Assembly: GCF_007989605.1 (NCBI RefSeq)
Contig: NZ_BJUL01000006.1
Span: forward strand, 186,001 to 250,000
Length of the DNA: 64,000 nt
From: Vreelandella venusta
Lineage (GTDB): Bacteria; Pseudomonadota; Gammaproteobacteria; Pseudomonadales; Halomonadaceae
Direction: 5' to 3'
Under the pieces are notes generated by a model. The model searched no databases and was not told where the DNA came from. It saw only the letters and a program-made list of their open reading frames with translations. Positions 35,568-46,001 of this stretch are shown here, piece by piece. How positions within the stretch are numbered: the stretch's first letter is position 1; each line of letters starts with the position of its first letter. Both the position numbers and the translations under genes were made by a program.

Positions 35568-36451
35568 ATAATAAAGTCTATAACAACCGCGCTTGGCTAT
35601 TAGTGCTACCAATGCTAGTGCTCGTGGCATTTTCCGCCATCATCCCCTTAATGACAGTGGTCAACTACTCGGTACAGGACGTGCTAGGCCCCAACGCCAG
35701 CTTCTTTACCGGTACCGAGTGGTTTCGCACTATGCTCAACGACTCGGAGCTGCAAGCGGCATTTGGTCGGCAAATACTGTTTTCATTGATTATTTTGGCT
35801 ATCCAGATCCCGTTGGGGATAGGAATAGCGCTGATTATGCCAAAGCAGGGCTGGCAGGCGTCCGCCGTACTAATTCTGATTACCCTGCCCCTGCTCATTC
35901 CTTGGAACGTCGTTGGCAGTATCTGGCAGATCTTTACCCGTGGCGATATTGGGCTAATGGGCTGGGGGCTGCGCGAGCTAGGTATTAATTACAATATTAC
36001 CCGTAATGCCGGTGACGCCTGGGCGACCATTATTTTAATGGATGTTTGGCACTGGACGCCGCTTGTCGCAATGCTTTGCTATAGCGGGCTGCGTTCTATT
36101 CCAGAAGCCTACTACCAAGCGGCAAGGATTGACCGTGCTTCTAAATGGGCAGTGTTTCGCTATATTCAGCTACCGAAGCTAACCAACGTTCTGGTCATCG
36201 CCGTACTGCTGCGCTTCATGCACTCCTTCATGATCTACGCCGAGCCCTTTGTGTTAACCGGAGGTGGGCCTGGCAGCTCAACTACCTTCCTAACCCAATC
36301 GCTTGCCACTATGGCTATCGGCCAGCAGGATCTAGGGCCTTCTGCCGCCTTCTCGATCATTTACTTCCTCGTCATTCTGCTAGTCAGCTGGGTGTTCTAT
36401 ACCACCATCATGCATCTGCAGAAAGACAAGAATTCACAGGGAGGCGCGTGA
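35564..36451 (+). CDS. glpP: Glycerol ABC importer permease GlpP
   Basis: A 295-residue CUT1-type permease with six hydrophobic segments. The first is LLVLPMLVLVAFSAIIPLMTV. The cytoplasmic EAA loop near residues 185-208 (IPEAYYQAARIDRASKWAVF) contacts the ATPases. ATG overlaps the glpT stop by 4 nt and glpQ starts 2 nt after its stop, as in a tightly coupled operon. It should form the membrane channel with GlpQ. Confidence 0.92.
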   Translation: MNNKVYNNRAWLLVLPMLVLVAFSAIIPLMTVVNYSVQDVLGPNASFFTGTEWFRTMLNDSELQAAFGRQILFSLIILAIQIPLGIGIALIMPKQGWQASAVLILITLPLLIPWNVVGSIWQIFTRGDIGLMGWGLRELGINYNITRNAGDAWATIILMDVWHWTPLVAMLCYSGLRSIPEAYYQAARIDRASKWAVFRYIQLPKLTNVLVIAVLLRFMHSFMIYAEPFVLTGGGPGSSTTFLTQSLATMAIGQQDLGPSAAFSIIYFLVILLVSWVFYTTIMHLQKDKNSQGGA

Positions 36452-36452
36452 G

Positions 36453-37349
36453 ATGTCTTACCAACTTGAAAACACCCAGCAGGGTGAAAAATACAACACT
36501 ATTTTCAGTAAGGTGCCAGCAGCTGAGCGACGCAAGCGCCACTCACGCTCTCGGCTGAGAAAGCGGCTTCTGCTTGGCACCTATATCGTGCTGCTGATAC
36601 TGCCCCTTTATTGGCTGCTCAATATGTCGCTGCAGACTAACAGCGAAATTCTCGGGTCGATGACGCTGTGGCCGCAGAACCTGACCTTTGATAACTACAT
36701 CGGCATCTTCACTAACCCAAGCTGGTACATGGGGTACGTCAACTCCATCATGTATGTGGTGATGAATATGATCATCACCATGTTAGTGGCACTTCCGGCC
36801 GCCTATGCCTTCAGTCGTTACAAGTTCATCGGTGATAAGCACTTGTTCTTCTGGCTACTAACCAACTTGATGGCGCCACCCGCGGTATTTTTGCTGCCCT
36901 ACTTCCAGCTTTATTACTCGGTCGGCTTATTCGATACGCACATCGCCGTCGCGCTAGCTCACTGCCTATTCAATATTCCGTTGGCCATCTGGATTCTGGA
37001 AGGCTTTATGAGCAGCGTGCCTAAAGAAATCGACGAAACTGCCTATATCGATGGTTACAGCTTTCCCAGGTTTTTCATCAAAATCTTCATTCCCATGATC
37101 AGTTCTGGCATTGGCGTGGTGCTGTTCTTCCTGTTCATGTTTTCCTGGGTTGAACTGCTGCTGGCGCGCACTCTGACATCTACAGACGCACAGCCGATCG
37201 GCATGATCATGACCAGGACCTCGACAGCATCAGGTATCGACTGGGGCACCCTCGCCGCCGCCGGCATGTTGACCATTGTCCCCGGCATTCTGGTGGTTTA
37301 CTTCGTACGCAACCATATCGCCAAGGGCTTTGCCCTGGGCCGCACCTGA
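36453..37349 (+). CDS. glpQ: Glycerol ABC importer permease GlpQ
   Basis: A 298-residue inner-membrane permease, with about 45 basic cytoplasmic N-terminal residues followed by six hydrophobic segments. The EAA loop near 195-215 reads VPKEIDETAYIDGYSFPRFF. The MSYQLENTQQ start follows GGGAGGCGCGTGAG. It is the partner of GlpP. It is not the periplasmic glycerophosphodiesterase called GlpQ in E. coli. Confidence 0.92.
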   Translation: MSYQLENTQQGEKYNTIFSKVPAAERRKRHSRSRLRKRLLLGTYIVLLILPLYWLLNMSLQTNSEILGSMTLWPQNLTFDNYIGIFTNPSWYMGYVNSIMYVVMNMIITMLVALPAAYAFSRYKFIGDKHLFFWLLTNLMAPPAVFLLPYFQLYYSVGLFDTHIAVALAHCLFNIPLAIWILEGFMSSVPKEIDETAYIDGYSFPRFFIKIFIPMISSGIGVVLFFLFMFSWVELLLARTLTSTDAQPIGMIMTRTSTASGIDWGTLAAAGMLTIVPGILVVYFVRNHIAKGFALGRT

Positions 37350-37364
37350 GTAGGAGGAAACCTC

Positions 37365-37637
37365 ATGTCCTGGATGGTATGGACTTTACCAACGGCTATT
37401 TTCTTTTCTTCCATTGCGGCCATGCTCGCTGGCATGACGATCTGGGAACTGCGCTCGCCAAGCATTGAAAGAAAGGGATTTTTGCCCATTAGTACCACCC
37501 GTGGTGATCGGCTGTTTATCGGCTTGCTGTCTGCCGCGTTTATTCACTTGGGTTTCATTGGGTTCACGTCACTTTCAATTTGGATTGCACTAGCACTTTC
37601 AGCGGTATGGCTGCTGGTGTTAATGCGTTGGGGTTAG
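37365..37637 (+). CDS. DUF2160 small membrane protein of the glycerol importer operon
   Basis: A 90-residue protein with about three hydrophobic stretches, beginning MSWMVWTLPTAIFFSSIAAM, then MTIWELRSPSIERKGFLP and a GDRLFIGLLSAAFIHL segment. DUF2160 proteins are found between the permease and binding-protein genes of GlpSTPQV-type operons. The function is unknown; a transporter accessory subunit is likely. The start has AGGAGGAAA upstream, 15 nt after glpQ. Confidence 0.85.
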   Translation: MSWMVWTLPTAIFFSSIAAMLAGMTIWELRSPSIERKGFLPISTTRGDRLFIGLLSAAFIHLGFIGFTSLSIWIALALSAVWLLVLMRWG

Positions 37638-37730
37638 CCAACAGTAATTCCAGGAAAACCCTGGCGTTAAGTACGGCAGTATCAAGGACGCTCAAGAGAT
37701 CAGGGAAGAGCACAACAAAACGAGGTCAAC

Positions 37731-39470
37731 ATGCGCAACAACCAGTTCAAACTTACCACCCTCGCCGCCAGCCTCATGCTCGCATCGGGGACACTGATGG
37801 CCGACGACCACGATGCGCGGGCAATCGCAGAGCGCTTGGTCGACGAGCACTTCCAAAACTCTACCTTGAGTCGTGAAGAGCAAATCGAAGAACTGCTTTG
37901 GTTTGCAAAAGCAGCTGAGCCTTTCCGCGGCATGGACATTCAAACTGTCGCCGAAGGCTTGACCACTCACGTCTATGAAAGCGAAGTGCTGGCAGAAGCG
38001 TTCAGTGAGCTAACAGGAATCAATATTACTCACAATATTATCGGTGAAGGCGACGTCGTCGATACGATGCAAAACCAAATGCAATCAGGTAATAGCATCT
38101 ACGACGGTTTTGTAAATGACACCGACTCTATTGGCACGCACATTCGTTACGGCACCACCATTAACCTCACCGAGGCGATGGAAAACGAATGGGCTGACTA
38201 CACTCTTCCTACGCTGGACCTAGACGATTTCATCGGCTTGCAGTACGGCACCGGCCCAGACGGCAGCCTCTATCAGCTCCCCACCCAGCAGTTCGCCAAC
38301 CTCTACTGGTTCCGCTATGACTGGTTCCAGCGTGAAGACCTGCAGGCGCAGTTCCGTGAGATTTACGGCTATGACCTAGGCGTGCCCACCAACTGGACTG
38401 CCTACGAAGATATCGCCGAGTTCTTCAGTAAGCATGTTGGTGAAATCGACGGTACTACCGTTTATGGCCACATGGACTACGGCCGTCGTGATCCGTCGCT
38501 GGGCTGGCGTTTCCATGACTCCTGGCTCTCAATGGCCGGTATGGGTAGCCCGGGCGTGCCATCAGGCAATCCGGTCGACGACTGGGGCATTCGCGTTAAC
38601 GAAGATAGTCAGCCGGTAGGTGCCAGCGTTAGTCGTGGCGGTGCAACCAACTCGCCAGCGTCTGTCTTTGCCATGCAAAAAGCCGTTGATTGGCTACGTG
38701 ACTTCGCACCGCCTGAAGCACAGGGCATGACCTTTGGGGAAGCGGGTCCTGTGCCTGCTCAAGGTCATATTGCTCAGCAAATTTTCTGGTACACCGCCTT
38801 CACAGCAGACATGACCGACCCTGCGGTGGCTGTGACCGACGATGAAGGTAACCCACTTTGGCGTATGGCACCTTCCCCTACCGGCCCTTACTGGGAAGAA
38901 GGTATGAAAGTCGGTTATCAGGACGTAGGGGCATGGACGTTCTTTGACTCCACTCCAGAGGACCGCCGAACCGCCGCGTGGCTATTTGCCCAGTTTACGG
39001 TAGCCAAAACGACCTCTCTTGAAAAACTAATGGCTGGCCTAACGCCGATTCGTGAATCTGACATTTTCTCTGAGCAGATGACCGAAATGGCGCCCAAGCT
39101 TGGTGGTTTGGTCGAGTTCTACCGCAGCCCCAACGAATCCAACTGGACGCCTACCGGCACCAACGTACCCGATTATCCACGCATGGCTCCGCTATGGTGG
39201 CAAAACCTAGCGCCGGTAATGAGTGGCGAAGTTACCCCTCAAGAGGGCTTGGATAAGCTGGCAGCAGATATGGATAACACCATGTACCGCTTAGCTCGCG
39301 CAAACGTCTTCGATAGCTACGCCCCGGCGCTTAACGAAGAGCGCGACCCACAATACTGGCTGGATCAAGAAGGCTCACCTAAGCAAAAGCTTGATGATGA
39401 AATGCCCCAAGGAACGACCGTTCCTTACGATGAAATGATGGAAGCCTGGATGGAAGCGGGTACCCGCTAA
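37731..39470 (+). CDS. glpV: Glycerol ABC importer substrate-binding protein GlpV
   Basis: A 579-residue periplasmic binding protein. The signal peptide runs from MRNNQFKLTTLAASLML to near LMA|DD. The large size and Asp/Glu-rich mature sequence, with LPTQQFANLYWFRYDWFQR and GAWTFFDSTPEDRRTAAWLFAQF, fit the extended binding protein of glycerol ABC importers. It has GAGG upstream and is the last gene of the glpSTPQ-DUF2160-glpV operon. A hairpin without T-run follows. Confidence 0.92.
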   Translation: MRNNQFKLTTLAASLMLASGTLMADDHDARAIAERLVDEHFQNSTLSREEQIEELLWFAKAAEPFRGMDIQTVAEGLTTHVYESEVLAEAFSELTGINITHNIIGEGDVVDTMQNQMQSGNSIYDGFVNDTDSIGTHIRYGTTINLTEAMENEWADYTLPTLDLDDFIGLQYGTGPDGSLYQLPTQQFANLYWFRYDWFQREDLQAQFREIYGYDLGVPTNWTAYEDIAEFFSKHVGEIDGTTVYGHMDYGRRDPSLGWRFHDSWLSMAGMGSPGVPSGNPVDDWGIRVNEDSQPVGASVSRGGATNSPASVFAMQKAVDWLRDFAPPEAQGMTFGEAGPVPAQGHIAQQIFWYTAFTADMTDPAVAVTDDEGNPLWRMAPSPTGPYWEEGMKVGYQDVGAWTFFDSTPEDRRTAAWLFAQFTVAKTTSLEKLMAGLTPIRESDIFSEQMTEMAPKLGGLVEFYRSPNESNWTPTGTNVPDYPRMAPLWWQNLAPVMSGEVTPQEGLDKLAADMDNTMYRLARANVFDSYAPALNEERDPQYWLDQEGSPKQKLDDEMPQGTTVPYDEMMEAWMEAGTR

Positions 39471-39477
39471 TCCAGTA

Positions 39478-39499
39478 AGGGCGGGCCGAAGCCCGCCCT
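39478..39499 (+). terminator. GC-rich hairpin after glpV
   Basis: AGGGCGGGC, loop CGAA, GCCCGCCCT forms a very stable 9-bp stem 7 nt after the glpV stop. It lacks a T-run, so it may act as a partial terminator or protect the 3' end of the abundant binding-protein mRNA. Confidence 0.65.
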
Positions 39500-39639
39500 A
39501 TCAAGGCTCAAAAACTAGGTTTCATCAGCGGCGAGCAAATAACAGCAGGGCTCGCTGGTCTACATAGGCTTATTGCTTTGTTGTCATGTTGAAACCGCTA
39601 CCTAAACACGGGGCTTTTTCTTTGTTAATTGGAACCGCT

Positions 39640-41298
39640 ATGAAACTGCGTAACCGGAATATCGAGAAATTGCACACTGACGACTTTGACGCATTAATCA
39701 TCGGTGGCGGCATTAACGGCGCAGCAACAGCAGCCGCGCTTGCAGGCAAAGGTGCTAAAGTCGCCTTAATAGACCGCGGTGATTTTGCGGGAAGCACCAG
39801 TATGCACTCCTCCAACTTAGTTTGGGGAGGCATTAAGTATATGGAAAGCAAGGATTTTGCACTAGTACGCAAACTGTGCAAAAGCCGTAATCATTTGATT
39901 AAAAGTTACCCTTCTACCGTTCAGGAAATTCGCTTTCTTACTACTATCAGTAAAGGTTTCCGCCATTCACCCTGGTATTTATGGGCAGGCACCTGGCTCT
40001 ACTGGCTAATGGGAAACGGGTTTACTAAGCGTCCCCGTCTACTATCTCCTAAGAACATTAAGCAAGAAGAACCCATTATTGATACTGCAGGCTCAGTCGG
40101 TGGGTTTGAATACTCAGACGCCTACTTACACGATAACGATGCCCGATTTGTATTTAATTTTGTTCGCCATTCGCTTAACTATGGGGCAATTGCAGCCAAT
40201 TATGTTGAGTCGCTTGGTGCTGAGCGCGAAGGTCAGCACTGGGTAACGAAAGCACGCAATGTTATGGATGGCAGCACGTTCAATATCCGCTCCAAGGTAT
40301 TAATTAATGCGGCCGGCCCCTGGGTAGACCAGCACAACGCACTTACCGGCGAGAAGACCACCCATCAACATCTTTACTCAAAAGGCATCCACTTGATTGT
40401 TCCACAATTGACGGAAACTAAACGGGTACTGGCGTTTTTTGCCGACGATGGACGGCTATTTTTTGTCATTCCCATGGGGAATCGCACCTGTATCGGCACG
40501 ACTGATACACATATGGAACATCCAGAGGTGGATGTTACCGCTGAAGATATTGAGTTTGTATTGGAAAATATCAATAAGCGCCTAACGTTAGAAAAGCCGC
40601 TTAGCCAAGACGACATTATCTCAACACGCTGCGGCGTTCGACCGCTGGCCATTAAAGCAGATCAGAGTGGCGGCGATCGCGATTTCCTCCAGCTGTCGCG
40701 TAAACATGTCATCGATACCAATGCGGATAGCGCGCATATTAGTATTTTCGGGGGCAAATTAACCGACTGCTTGAATGTCGGTGATGAAATCGCAGAAGAA
40801 GTGGTCCGCCTCGGTGTCAATCTCAGCGATATCAACTATCGTTGGTACGGCGAGCCGCCAGAGCCTGTTAAACAGCAGTTTATGGATCAAGCAAAACGAA
40901 TGGATCTAGATGCGATGACCGCACCAACGTCTACCGAGCCGCTCTCTTCCCGGTTGTGGCGACGTTATGCAGAGCAGGCCATGCAAATGCTAGAAAAGAT
41001 TCGTCAGGATCCTGCGGAAGCCGAGATTCTCATTGAAGGTACCGAATATATTCGCTGCGAACTAGAGCATGCCCGAGACCACGAGATGATTACGCAGCTG
41101 GAGGACTTCCTGCGTCGAAGAGCCAAAGTGTCACTGGTTGTTCACCATGAACAGCTGCGTCACTCTAAGGGGCTGAAAGAAGCTTGTCGGGTCCTATTTG
41201 GAGACCAAGCGGAAGAGCGTTTTGCTACCTACTTTGCTGAAAATCGTGACACCTCGCAGCCCTTTGTGGCACCAGTAGAGCCACAGAACACTCACTGA
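39640..41298 (+). CDS. glpD: Aerobic glycerol-3-phosphate dehydrogenase GlpD
   Basis: FAD enzyme at the inner membrane oxidising glycerol-3-phosphate to dihydroxyacetone phosphate and reducing quinone. The 552-residue protein has an N-terminal FAD motif ALIIGGGINGAATAAALAGKG, GGIKYMESKDFALVRK, AAGPWVDQHN, FFVIPMGNRTCIGTTDT, and GGKLTDCLNVGDE. ATG 39640, with GGAA upstream, fits the family's N-terminus; ATG 39586 in frame would add 18 residues. It completes glycerol catabolism with GlpK. Confidence 0.94.
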   Translation: MKLRNRNIEKLHTDDFDALIIGGGINGAATAAALAGKGAKVALIDRGDFAGSTSMHSSNLVWGGIKYMESKDFALVRKLCKSRNHLIKSYPSTVQEIRFLTTISKGFRHSPWYLWAGTWLYWLMGNGFTKRPRLLSPKNIKQEEPIIDTAGSVGGFEYSDAYLHDNDARFVFNFVRHSLNYGAIAANYVESLGAEREGQHWVTKARNVMDGSTFNIRSKVLINAAGPWVDQHNALTGEKTTHQHLYSKGIHLIVPQLTETKRVLAFFADDGRLFFVIPMGNRTCIGTTDTHMEHPEVDVTAEDIEFVLENINKRLTLEKPLSQDDIISTRCGVRPLAIKADQSGGDRDFLQLSRKHVIDTNADSAHISIFGGKLTDCLNVGDEIAEEVVRLGVNLSDINYRWYGEPPEPVKQQFMDQAKRMDLDAMTAPTSTEPLSSRLWRRYAEQAMQMLEKIRQDPAEAEILIEGTEYIRCELEHARDHEMITQLEDFLRRRAKVSLVVHHEQLRHSKGLKEACRVLFGDQAEERFATYFAENRDTSQPFVAPVEPQNTH

Positions 41299-41317
41299 TT
41301 AACCATCAACAAGATTA

Positions 41318-41346
41318 AAAAGCCGCTATCATCGATAGCGGCTTTT
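41318..41346. terminator. Bidirectional terminator between glpD and glpK
   Basis: AAAAGCCGCTATC, loop ATC, GATAGCGGCTTTT forms a perfect 13-bp stem with A-run and T-run at the two sides. It can stop transcription from both convergent genes. Confidence 0.93.
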
Positions 41347-41372
41347 GCCTATTGAAAGTCAATAAACGCTTG

Positions 41373-42857
41373 TTAATTACAACGCACGCGATTCACAGCA
41401 TCTAACCACCCCTGGTACAACGCTTCACGAGTCGATTCTGGCATTTCAGGGGTGAAGCTCTTTTCGCAACGCCAGAGCTGCTCAATCTCTTCAAGCGTGT
41501 CATACCAGCCCAAACGTAAGCCTGCCAAATAAGCGGCCCCAAGCGCTGTTGTTTCAAGAATAGTCGGCCTATCCACCTGAACATCGAGCATATCGGCTAA
41601 AAACTGCATCACCCAGCTGTTTTTCACCATGCCACCATCGACACGCAGGTTGCCAGGCGTGGCTTCCATATCGTCGTTCATACAATGCTGAAGATCACGG
41701 GTCTGATAACACACTGCCTGGAGCCCCGCCGCAACGATTTCAGCGATACCGGTATCCCGAGTGAGGCCAAAAATCGCCCCTCGCGCTTTAGGGTCCCAAT
41801 GGGGCGCGCCCAAGCCAGTAAAGGCCGGTACCAAGTAAACGCTATGTCCGCTGCGGGTTTCTTTGGCAAGCGCTTCTGTTTCTGATGCATCCGCAAACAG
41901 GTTCAAGCCATCGCGTAGCCACTGCACAGTCGCTCCAGCGACGAAAATACTGCCTTCCACGGCATAAGTCGGCTTGCCATTAATTCGGTAACCAATGGTG
42001 GTGAGCAGGCGATTTCGTGATACCGAGGGTGTATCCCCGGTGTTTACGATCATAAAACAGCCGGTGCCATAGGTGCTTTTACCCATTCCTGGCTGAAAAC
42101 ACGCTTGCCCTACTAGCGCGGCCTGCTGATCCCCGGCCACACCTGCAATAGGAATGGGCGCTCCTAACCACTGCGCATCAGTGGTGCCAAAATCATCGCT
42201 GGAATCTTTTACTTCGGGCAGCATGTTGGCAGGAACGTTAAACAACGCTAACAGCTCATCGTCCCATGTTTGATTATGGATGTTAAAAATAGCTGTTCGC
42301 GATGCGTTAGTGGCATCAGTGACGTGTTGCTTGCCATTCGTTAATCGCCAAATCAAAAAGGTATCGATAGTGCCGAAGAGCAGCTCACCACGCTGCGCAC
42401 GCTCGCGGGCTCCAGCTACATTATCGAGTATCCAGGCAAGCTTGGTGGCAGAAAAATAGGGGTCTATTAAGAGGCCTGTCTTCGCTTGTACTACCTCTGT
42501 ATGGCCTTGGTCACGGAGTGTTTGACAAAGTTCAGAGGTCCGCCGATCCTGCCAGACAATCGCATTATAGAGCGGCTTCCCCGTCTCTTTATCCCACACC
42601 ACCGTGGTTTCACGCTGGTTAGTAATGCCAATTCCATCAATTTGCTCTGGTGAAACATTTGCCTTTACTAATACTTCACGACAGGTGGCGAGGACAGTCT
42701 CCCAAATATTTTCGGGATCATGCTCTATCCACCCATCTTGAGGGAAGTGTTGAGGAAATTCCTGCTGGGCAACCGCCTCTATTTGGCCTTGACGGTCAAA
42801 TAAAATGGCGCGCGAGCTGGTCGTACCTTGATCGATGGCGAGAATAAAGGAGGACAT
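41373..42857 (-). CDS. glpK: Glycerol kinase GlpK
   Basis: ATP-dependent phosphorylation of glycerol. The 494-residue protein begins [20 protein letters not shown] and shows [71 protein letters not shown] and [19 protein letters not shown] 42857 matches homologues. An in-frame TTG at 42923 has GGAG five bases upstream and would add 22 polar residues; which is used is open. It converges with glpD. Confidence 0.95.
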   Translation of the reverse strand: MSSFILAIDQGTTSSRAILFDRQGQIEAVAQQEFPQHFPQDGWIEHDPENIWETVLATCREVLVKANVSPEQIDGIGITNQRETTVVWDKETGKPLYNAIVWQDRRTSELCQTLRDQGHTEVVQAKTGLLIDPYFSATKLAWILDNVAGARERAQRGELLFGTIDTFLIWRLTNGKQHVTDATNASRTAIFNIHNQTWDDELLALFNVPANMLPEVKDSSDDFGTTDAQWLGAPIPIAGVAGDQQAALVGQACFQPGMGKSTYGTGCFMIVNTGDTPSVSRNRLLTTIGYRINGKPTYAVEGSIFVAGATVQWLRDGLNLFADASETEALAKETRSGHSVYLVPAFTGLGAPHWDPKARGAIFGLTRDTGIAEIVAAGLQAVCYQTRDLQHCMNDDMEATPGNLRVDGGMVKNSWVMQFLADMLDVQVDRPTILETTALGAAYLAGLRLGWYDTLEEIEQLWRCEKSFTPEMPESTREALYQGWLDAVNRVRCN

Positions 42858-43021
42858 ATCACGTTCACTTTGTTGTAGGTTCTTTCGGTTTTGTGCGTTT
42901 TGTTTCGCTTTATTATCATTCAAGGCTACTCCAGCCGCCCCAAATGCTCAAGTATGAAACTATACTCCTTCACTCTTAGACTCGTCGGTGGCCATATTCT
43001 GCCCGAGCTAACACATCATGC

Positions 43022-43780
43022 TTAAGCGATATGCAATGCAACACTGTGCTGTGACAGCAGCTGCAGAATCGATTCAGGAGGTTTTCGATCAGTGAACAGA
43101 GCATCGAGCTGGGAAATATTCCCTTGGCGCACCACCGGATTACGATGAAACTTTGAGTAATCTGCAGCAAGGTAGACGCGCCGCGAATTGGCAATAATCG
43201 CTTGAGCAACGCGCACTTCCTGGTAATCAAATTCAAGTAGCGAGCCATCTTCATCAATACCGCTGATCCCGATGATCCCGTAATCCACTTTAAATTGATT
43301 GATAAAATCGATGGTAGCTTCGCCGATAATACCGCCATCGCGAGAGCGAACTTGTCCGCCGGCAATAATCACCGTGAAGTCTTCTTTGTGCTGAAGAATG
43401 GCGGCCACGTTCAGGTTATTAGTAATGATTTCTAAGCCCTGGTGCTCAAGCAACGCCTGGGCGATCATCTCGTTGCTGGTACCGATATTAATAAACAGTG
43501 AGGAGTGATGAGGGATCTGCTGCGCCAAGCAGTGAGCAATCCGCTCTTTCTCTTCTAAATGTAGCGTTTTACGTGTGCTGTAGGCGGTGTTAACAGTGCT
43601 CGACTCGATTCCCACACCGCCATGAACGCGGCGAACCCGCCCTTCGTTGGCTAGCGTGTTTAAATCACGCCGAATGGTTTGCGGCGTCACAGCAAAGTGA
43701 TCGGTCAGCTGCTCAATGCTCATATAACCATGCTGGCGTACTAACTCGACGATGGCATCTTGGCGAAACTGTTGGTTCAT
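43022..43780 (-). CDS. glpR: DeoR-family glycerol-3-phosphate repressor GlpR
   Basis: A 252-residue DeoR regulator with an N-terminal helix-turn-helix (MSIEQLTDHFAVTPQTIRRDLN) and a C-terminal phosphosugar-binding domain (GGIIGEATIDFI, YGIIGISGIDEDGSLLEFDYQE). GlpR represses glp genes until glycerol-3-phosphate binds. It sits between glpK and the SLC13 gene on the minus strand. ACGAACATT half-sites before glpR (43865) and before the importer operon (33015) are possible targets. Confidence 0.94.
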   Translation of the reverse strand: MNQQFRQDAIVELVRQHGYMSIEQLTDHFAVTPQTIRRDLNTLANEGRVRRVHGGVGIESSTVNTAYSTRKTLHLEEKERIAHCLAQQIPHHSSLFINIGTSNEMIAQALLEHQGLEIITNNLNVAAILQHKEDFTVIIAGGQVRSRDGGIIGEATIDFINQFKVDYGIIGISGIDEDGSLLEFDYQEVRVAQAIIANSRRVYLAADYSKFHRNPVVRQGNISQLDALFTDRKPPESILQLLSQHSVALHIA

Positions 43781-43864
43781 AAGCTCGGCCTATTCGTTAT
43801 TTTTTAATATTTAAGAGCTGCTCTCTATGAGCTATAGAGTAGCAAATTTTCGAAATTTAATAAT

Positions 43865-43873
43865 ACGAACATT
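43865..43873. promoter_or_regulatory. GlpR half-site-like nonamer upstream of glpR
   Basis: ACGAACATT matches the right half of the E. coli GlpR operator (TAWCGAACATW). It recurs at 33015-33023 before glpS. No matching left half is present at either place, so function is uncertain. Confidence 0.3.
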
Positions 43874-43906
43874 AAGCTCCCCTTTTTTCGCTATGCAGCT
43901 ACACCA

Positions 43907-45757
43907 TTAGAGCGGCCAGACCCATAAAATGGCAGGAATAGCGACCACCATCACCACTAACGAAAGCGGAAGGCCAAGTTTCCAATAATCACCGAACTGG
44001 TAACCACCCGGGCCTAACACTAGCGTATTAGACTGGTGACCTATCGGCGTTAGAAAGGCGCATGAGGCGCTGACAGCCACCACCATTAGAAAGGGGTCAA
44101 GTGATACATCAAAACCACTCGCAAGACTGGCGGCAATAGGTGCCATCAAGAGCGCGGCTGCGGCGTTATTAACCACGTTGGAGAGTAGCATCGAGAGAAT
44201 AAATAGCCCTGCTAATGAGACAATGATGGGCCACTCGACGCCAAATCGTAGCAGTGCCTCAGCAATAATTTCAGCGCCACCGCTCGTTTCAAGCGCCTCT
44301 CCAACCGGCAGCATGGCCGCTAGCAGAACAATAACGGGCCCATCAATGGCTTGATAACCTTCTCTCAGCGGAAGCACTCCTATCAGCAGAGATATCAACG
44401 CCGCGCTACTCATGGCAACAGCCGCAGGAAGCAGGTCAAACAGCATCGCCATGATCGCGAGGGCAAAAATACCGATCGACAGCGCTAATTTTCGCGGTTG
44501 CCCTAAGTGAAGTTCACGGTTAGCCAGCGGCAAGCATCCAAGGGTCGCTAAACTGTCAGCGATTTCGTTTTCACTGCCTTGTAACAGCAGTACATCGCCG
44601 GTTTGAAAACGAATGTCCCGAAGACGCTGTTTTAAACGTCCTCCATCCCGGGCCACCGCAACTAAATGCAACCCAAACTGCTGGTTTAACCGCAGCTGAC
44701 GCACGCTTCGATTGACCATCATCGAATCGTTACGCACCACCGCTTCAATCAGTTGCAGACCTTCCGTGTCGACAGGCTGGCGCTCATCCGAGGGTTGTGT
44801 ATCTTCATTTTCACTATCGGTCTCGTCACTGTCTTGCGCATCTTTTTCGGGTTCCGCAATCGCGCTCAGCCCTACTTTGTCTTCCAGCAGCTTAAGTTCA
44901 TCAGGCCCTGCTTCCAGCAGCAGAATATCCCCTTCCCGAAGCACCCCATGAAATGAGTACCCAGCGCGGCGATTATCTTCTCGTACCACGGCAAGCACCG
45001 GAATAGCTTCTTCTAGTTCATCATGTAGTTGCTGGAGTGTTAGACCATTAGCCTTTGACTCTTCTGAAACCTTTAACTCAACCAAATAATTAGCAGTATC
45101 AAACATTTCTTCGGTTGAAGCCTGTCCACTGCGCTTAGGCGTTAAGCGCCAGCCCACCAGCACAATAAACATCAGACCGGCTAACGCCACAGCAACCCCC
45201 ACAGGGGTAAAGCTGAACATGCCGAAGTTTTCACCGGTGATATTACCCCGGTATGTGGCAATAATAATGTTGGGTGGCGTACCAATCAGCGTGGTTAAGC
45301 CGCCTAGCAATGAGCCGAAAGCAAGTGGCATTAACAGTAGCGATGGCGACGTATTATGTTCACGCGCAAGACGCATTGCCACCGGCAACAACAGTGCAAG
45401 CGCGCCAACATTGTTCATCACCCCAGAAAGCACCACGACCGTGCCTACTAATACCAGTAACTGCAGTAGCAGCCGCTCACCTACTTTGAGCACTTGATTG
45501 GCGATGATATCGACAACACCCGAGCGCTCAAACCCTCGGCTAATGACCAATACCGCGGCCACCGTAATCACAGCGGGATGCCCAAAGCCCTTAAAAGCCT
45601 CATCGCTAGGCACAAGCCCAAGCATTACCGAGCCGAGCAACGCCGCTAGCGCAACGAGATCATAGCGAAATCGCCCCCACATAAAAGCGGCAAGCGTTAA
45701 TCCCAAAATGATAAAAACCAGCGTGCTAGGCGCAAGCCCAATGCTTTCCATTGTCAT
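43907..45757 (-). CDS. SLC13/DASS-type anion transporter with two RCK_C domains
   Basis: About 616 residues: hydrophobic segments in the first 200 residues, two RCK_C (TrkA-C) regulatory domains in the middle separated by an Asp/Glu-rich linker (about residues 290-325), then hydrophobic segments to the end. The anion motifs are LIGTPPNIIIAT and TPIGHQSNTLVLGPG. Members carry sulfate, phosphate or dicarboxylates; the substrate here is unknown. ATG 45757 has AAGGAG about ten bases upstream. Confidence 0.88.
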   Translation of the reverse strand: MTMESIGLAPSTLVFIILGLTLAAFMWGRFRYDLVALAALLGSVMLGLVPSDEAFKGFGHPAVITVAAVLVISRGFERSGVVDIIANQVLKVGERLLLQLLVLVGTVVVLSGVMNNVGALALLLPVAMRLAREHNTSPSLLLMPLAFGSLLGGLTTLIGTPPNIIIATYRGNITGENFGMFSFTPVGVAVALAGLMFIVLVGWRLTPKRSGQASTEEMFDTANYLVELKVSEESKANGLTLQQLHDELEEAIPVLAVVREDNRRAGYSFHGVLREGDILLLEAGPDELKLLEDKVGLSAIAEPEKDAQDSDETDSENEDTQPSDERQPVDTEGLQLIEAVVRNDSMMVNRSVRQLRLNQQFGLHLVAVARDGGRLKQRLRDIRFQTGDVLLLQGSENEIADSLATLGCLPLANRELHLGQPRKLALSIGIFALAIMAMLFDLLPAAVAMSSAALISLLIGVLPLREGYQAIDGPVIVLLAAMLPVGEALETSGGAEIIAEALLRFGVEWPIIVSLAGLFILSMLLSNVVNNAAAALLMAPIAASLASGFDVSLDPFLMVVAVSASCAFLTPIGHQSNTLVLGPGGYQFGDYWKLGLPLSLVVMVVAIPAILWVWPL

Positions 45758-45886
45758 GCGGTGTCCATCTCCTTGTATTGGGTGCGCTCGGCTGATGCGC
45801 CAACTCACTAACAACACATTAGATGATGACTATACGGCCGTATAGCCCTAGCAGCGCAGAGCAACAAAAGAACGTTGGAGCAATAA

Positions 45887-45909
45887 AATGCCTGGCGTGG
45901 CCAGGCATT
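45887..45909 (-). terminator. Terminator-like hairpin downstream of the quinone oxidoreductase gene
   Basis: On the minus strand AATGCCTGG, loop CCACG, CCAGGCATT is followed by TTATT. The 9-bp stem is about 90 nt after the stop of the gene at 46002-46979. Confidence 0.7.
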
Positions 45910-46001
45910 CATAAAAAGTGGTTAAAGAACCACTAAGCCACCCAGCTCACTTAGTGTTGCAAAAAGTGGCGCAAAGAGTGGCTGCGAAGAGCGTAAGCGT
46001 A

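Noticed and set aside
43850..43875. Full GlpR operator before glpR
   Set aside because: Only one half-site fits the E. coli consensus; the left half is absent.
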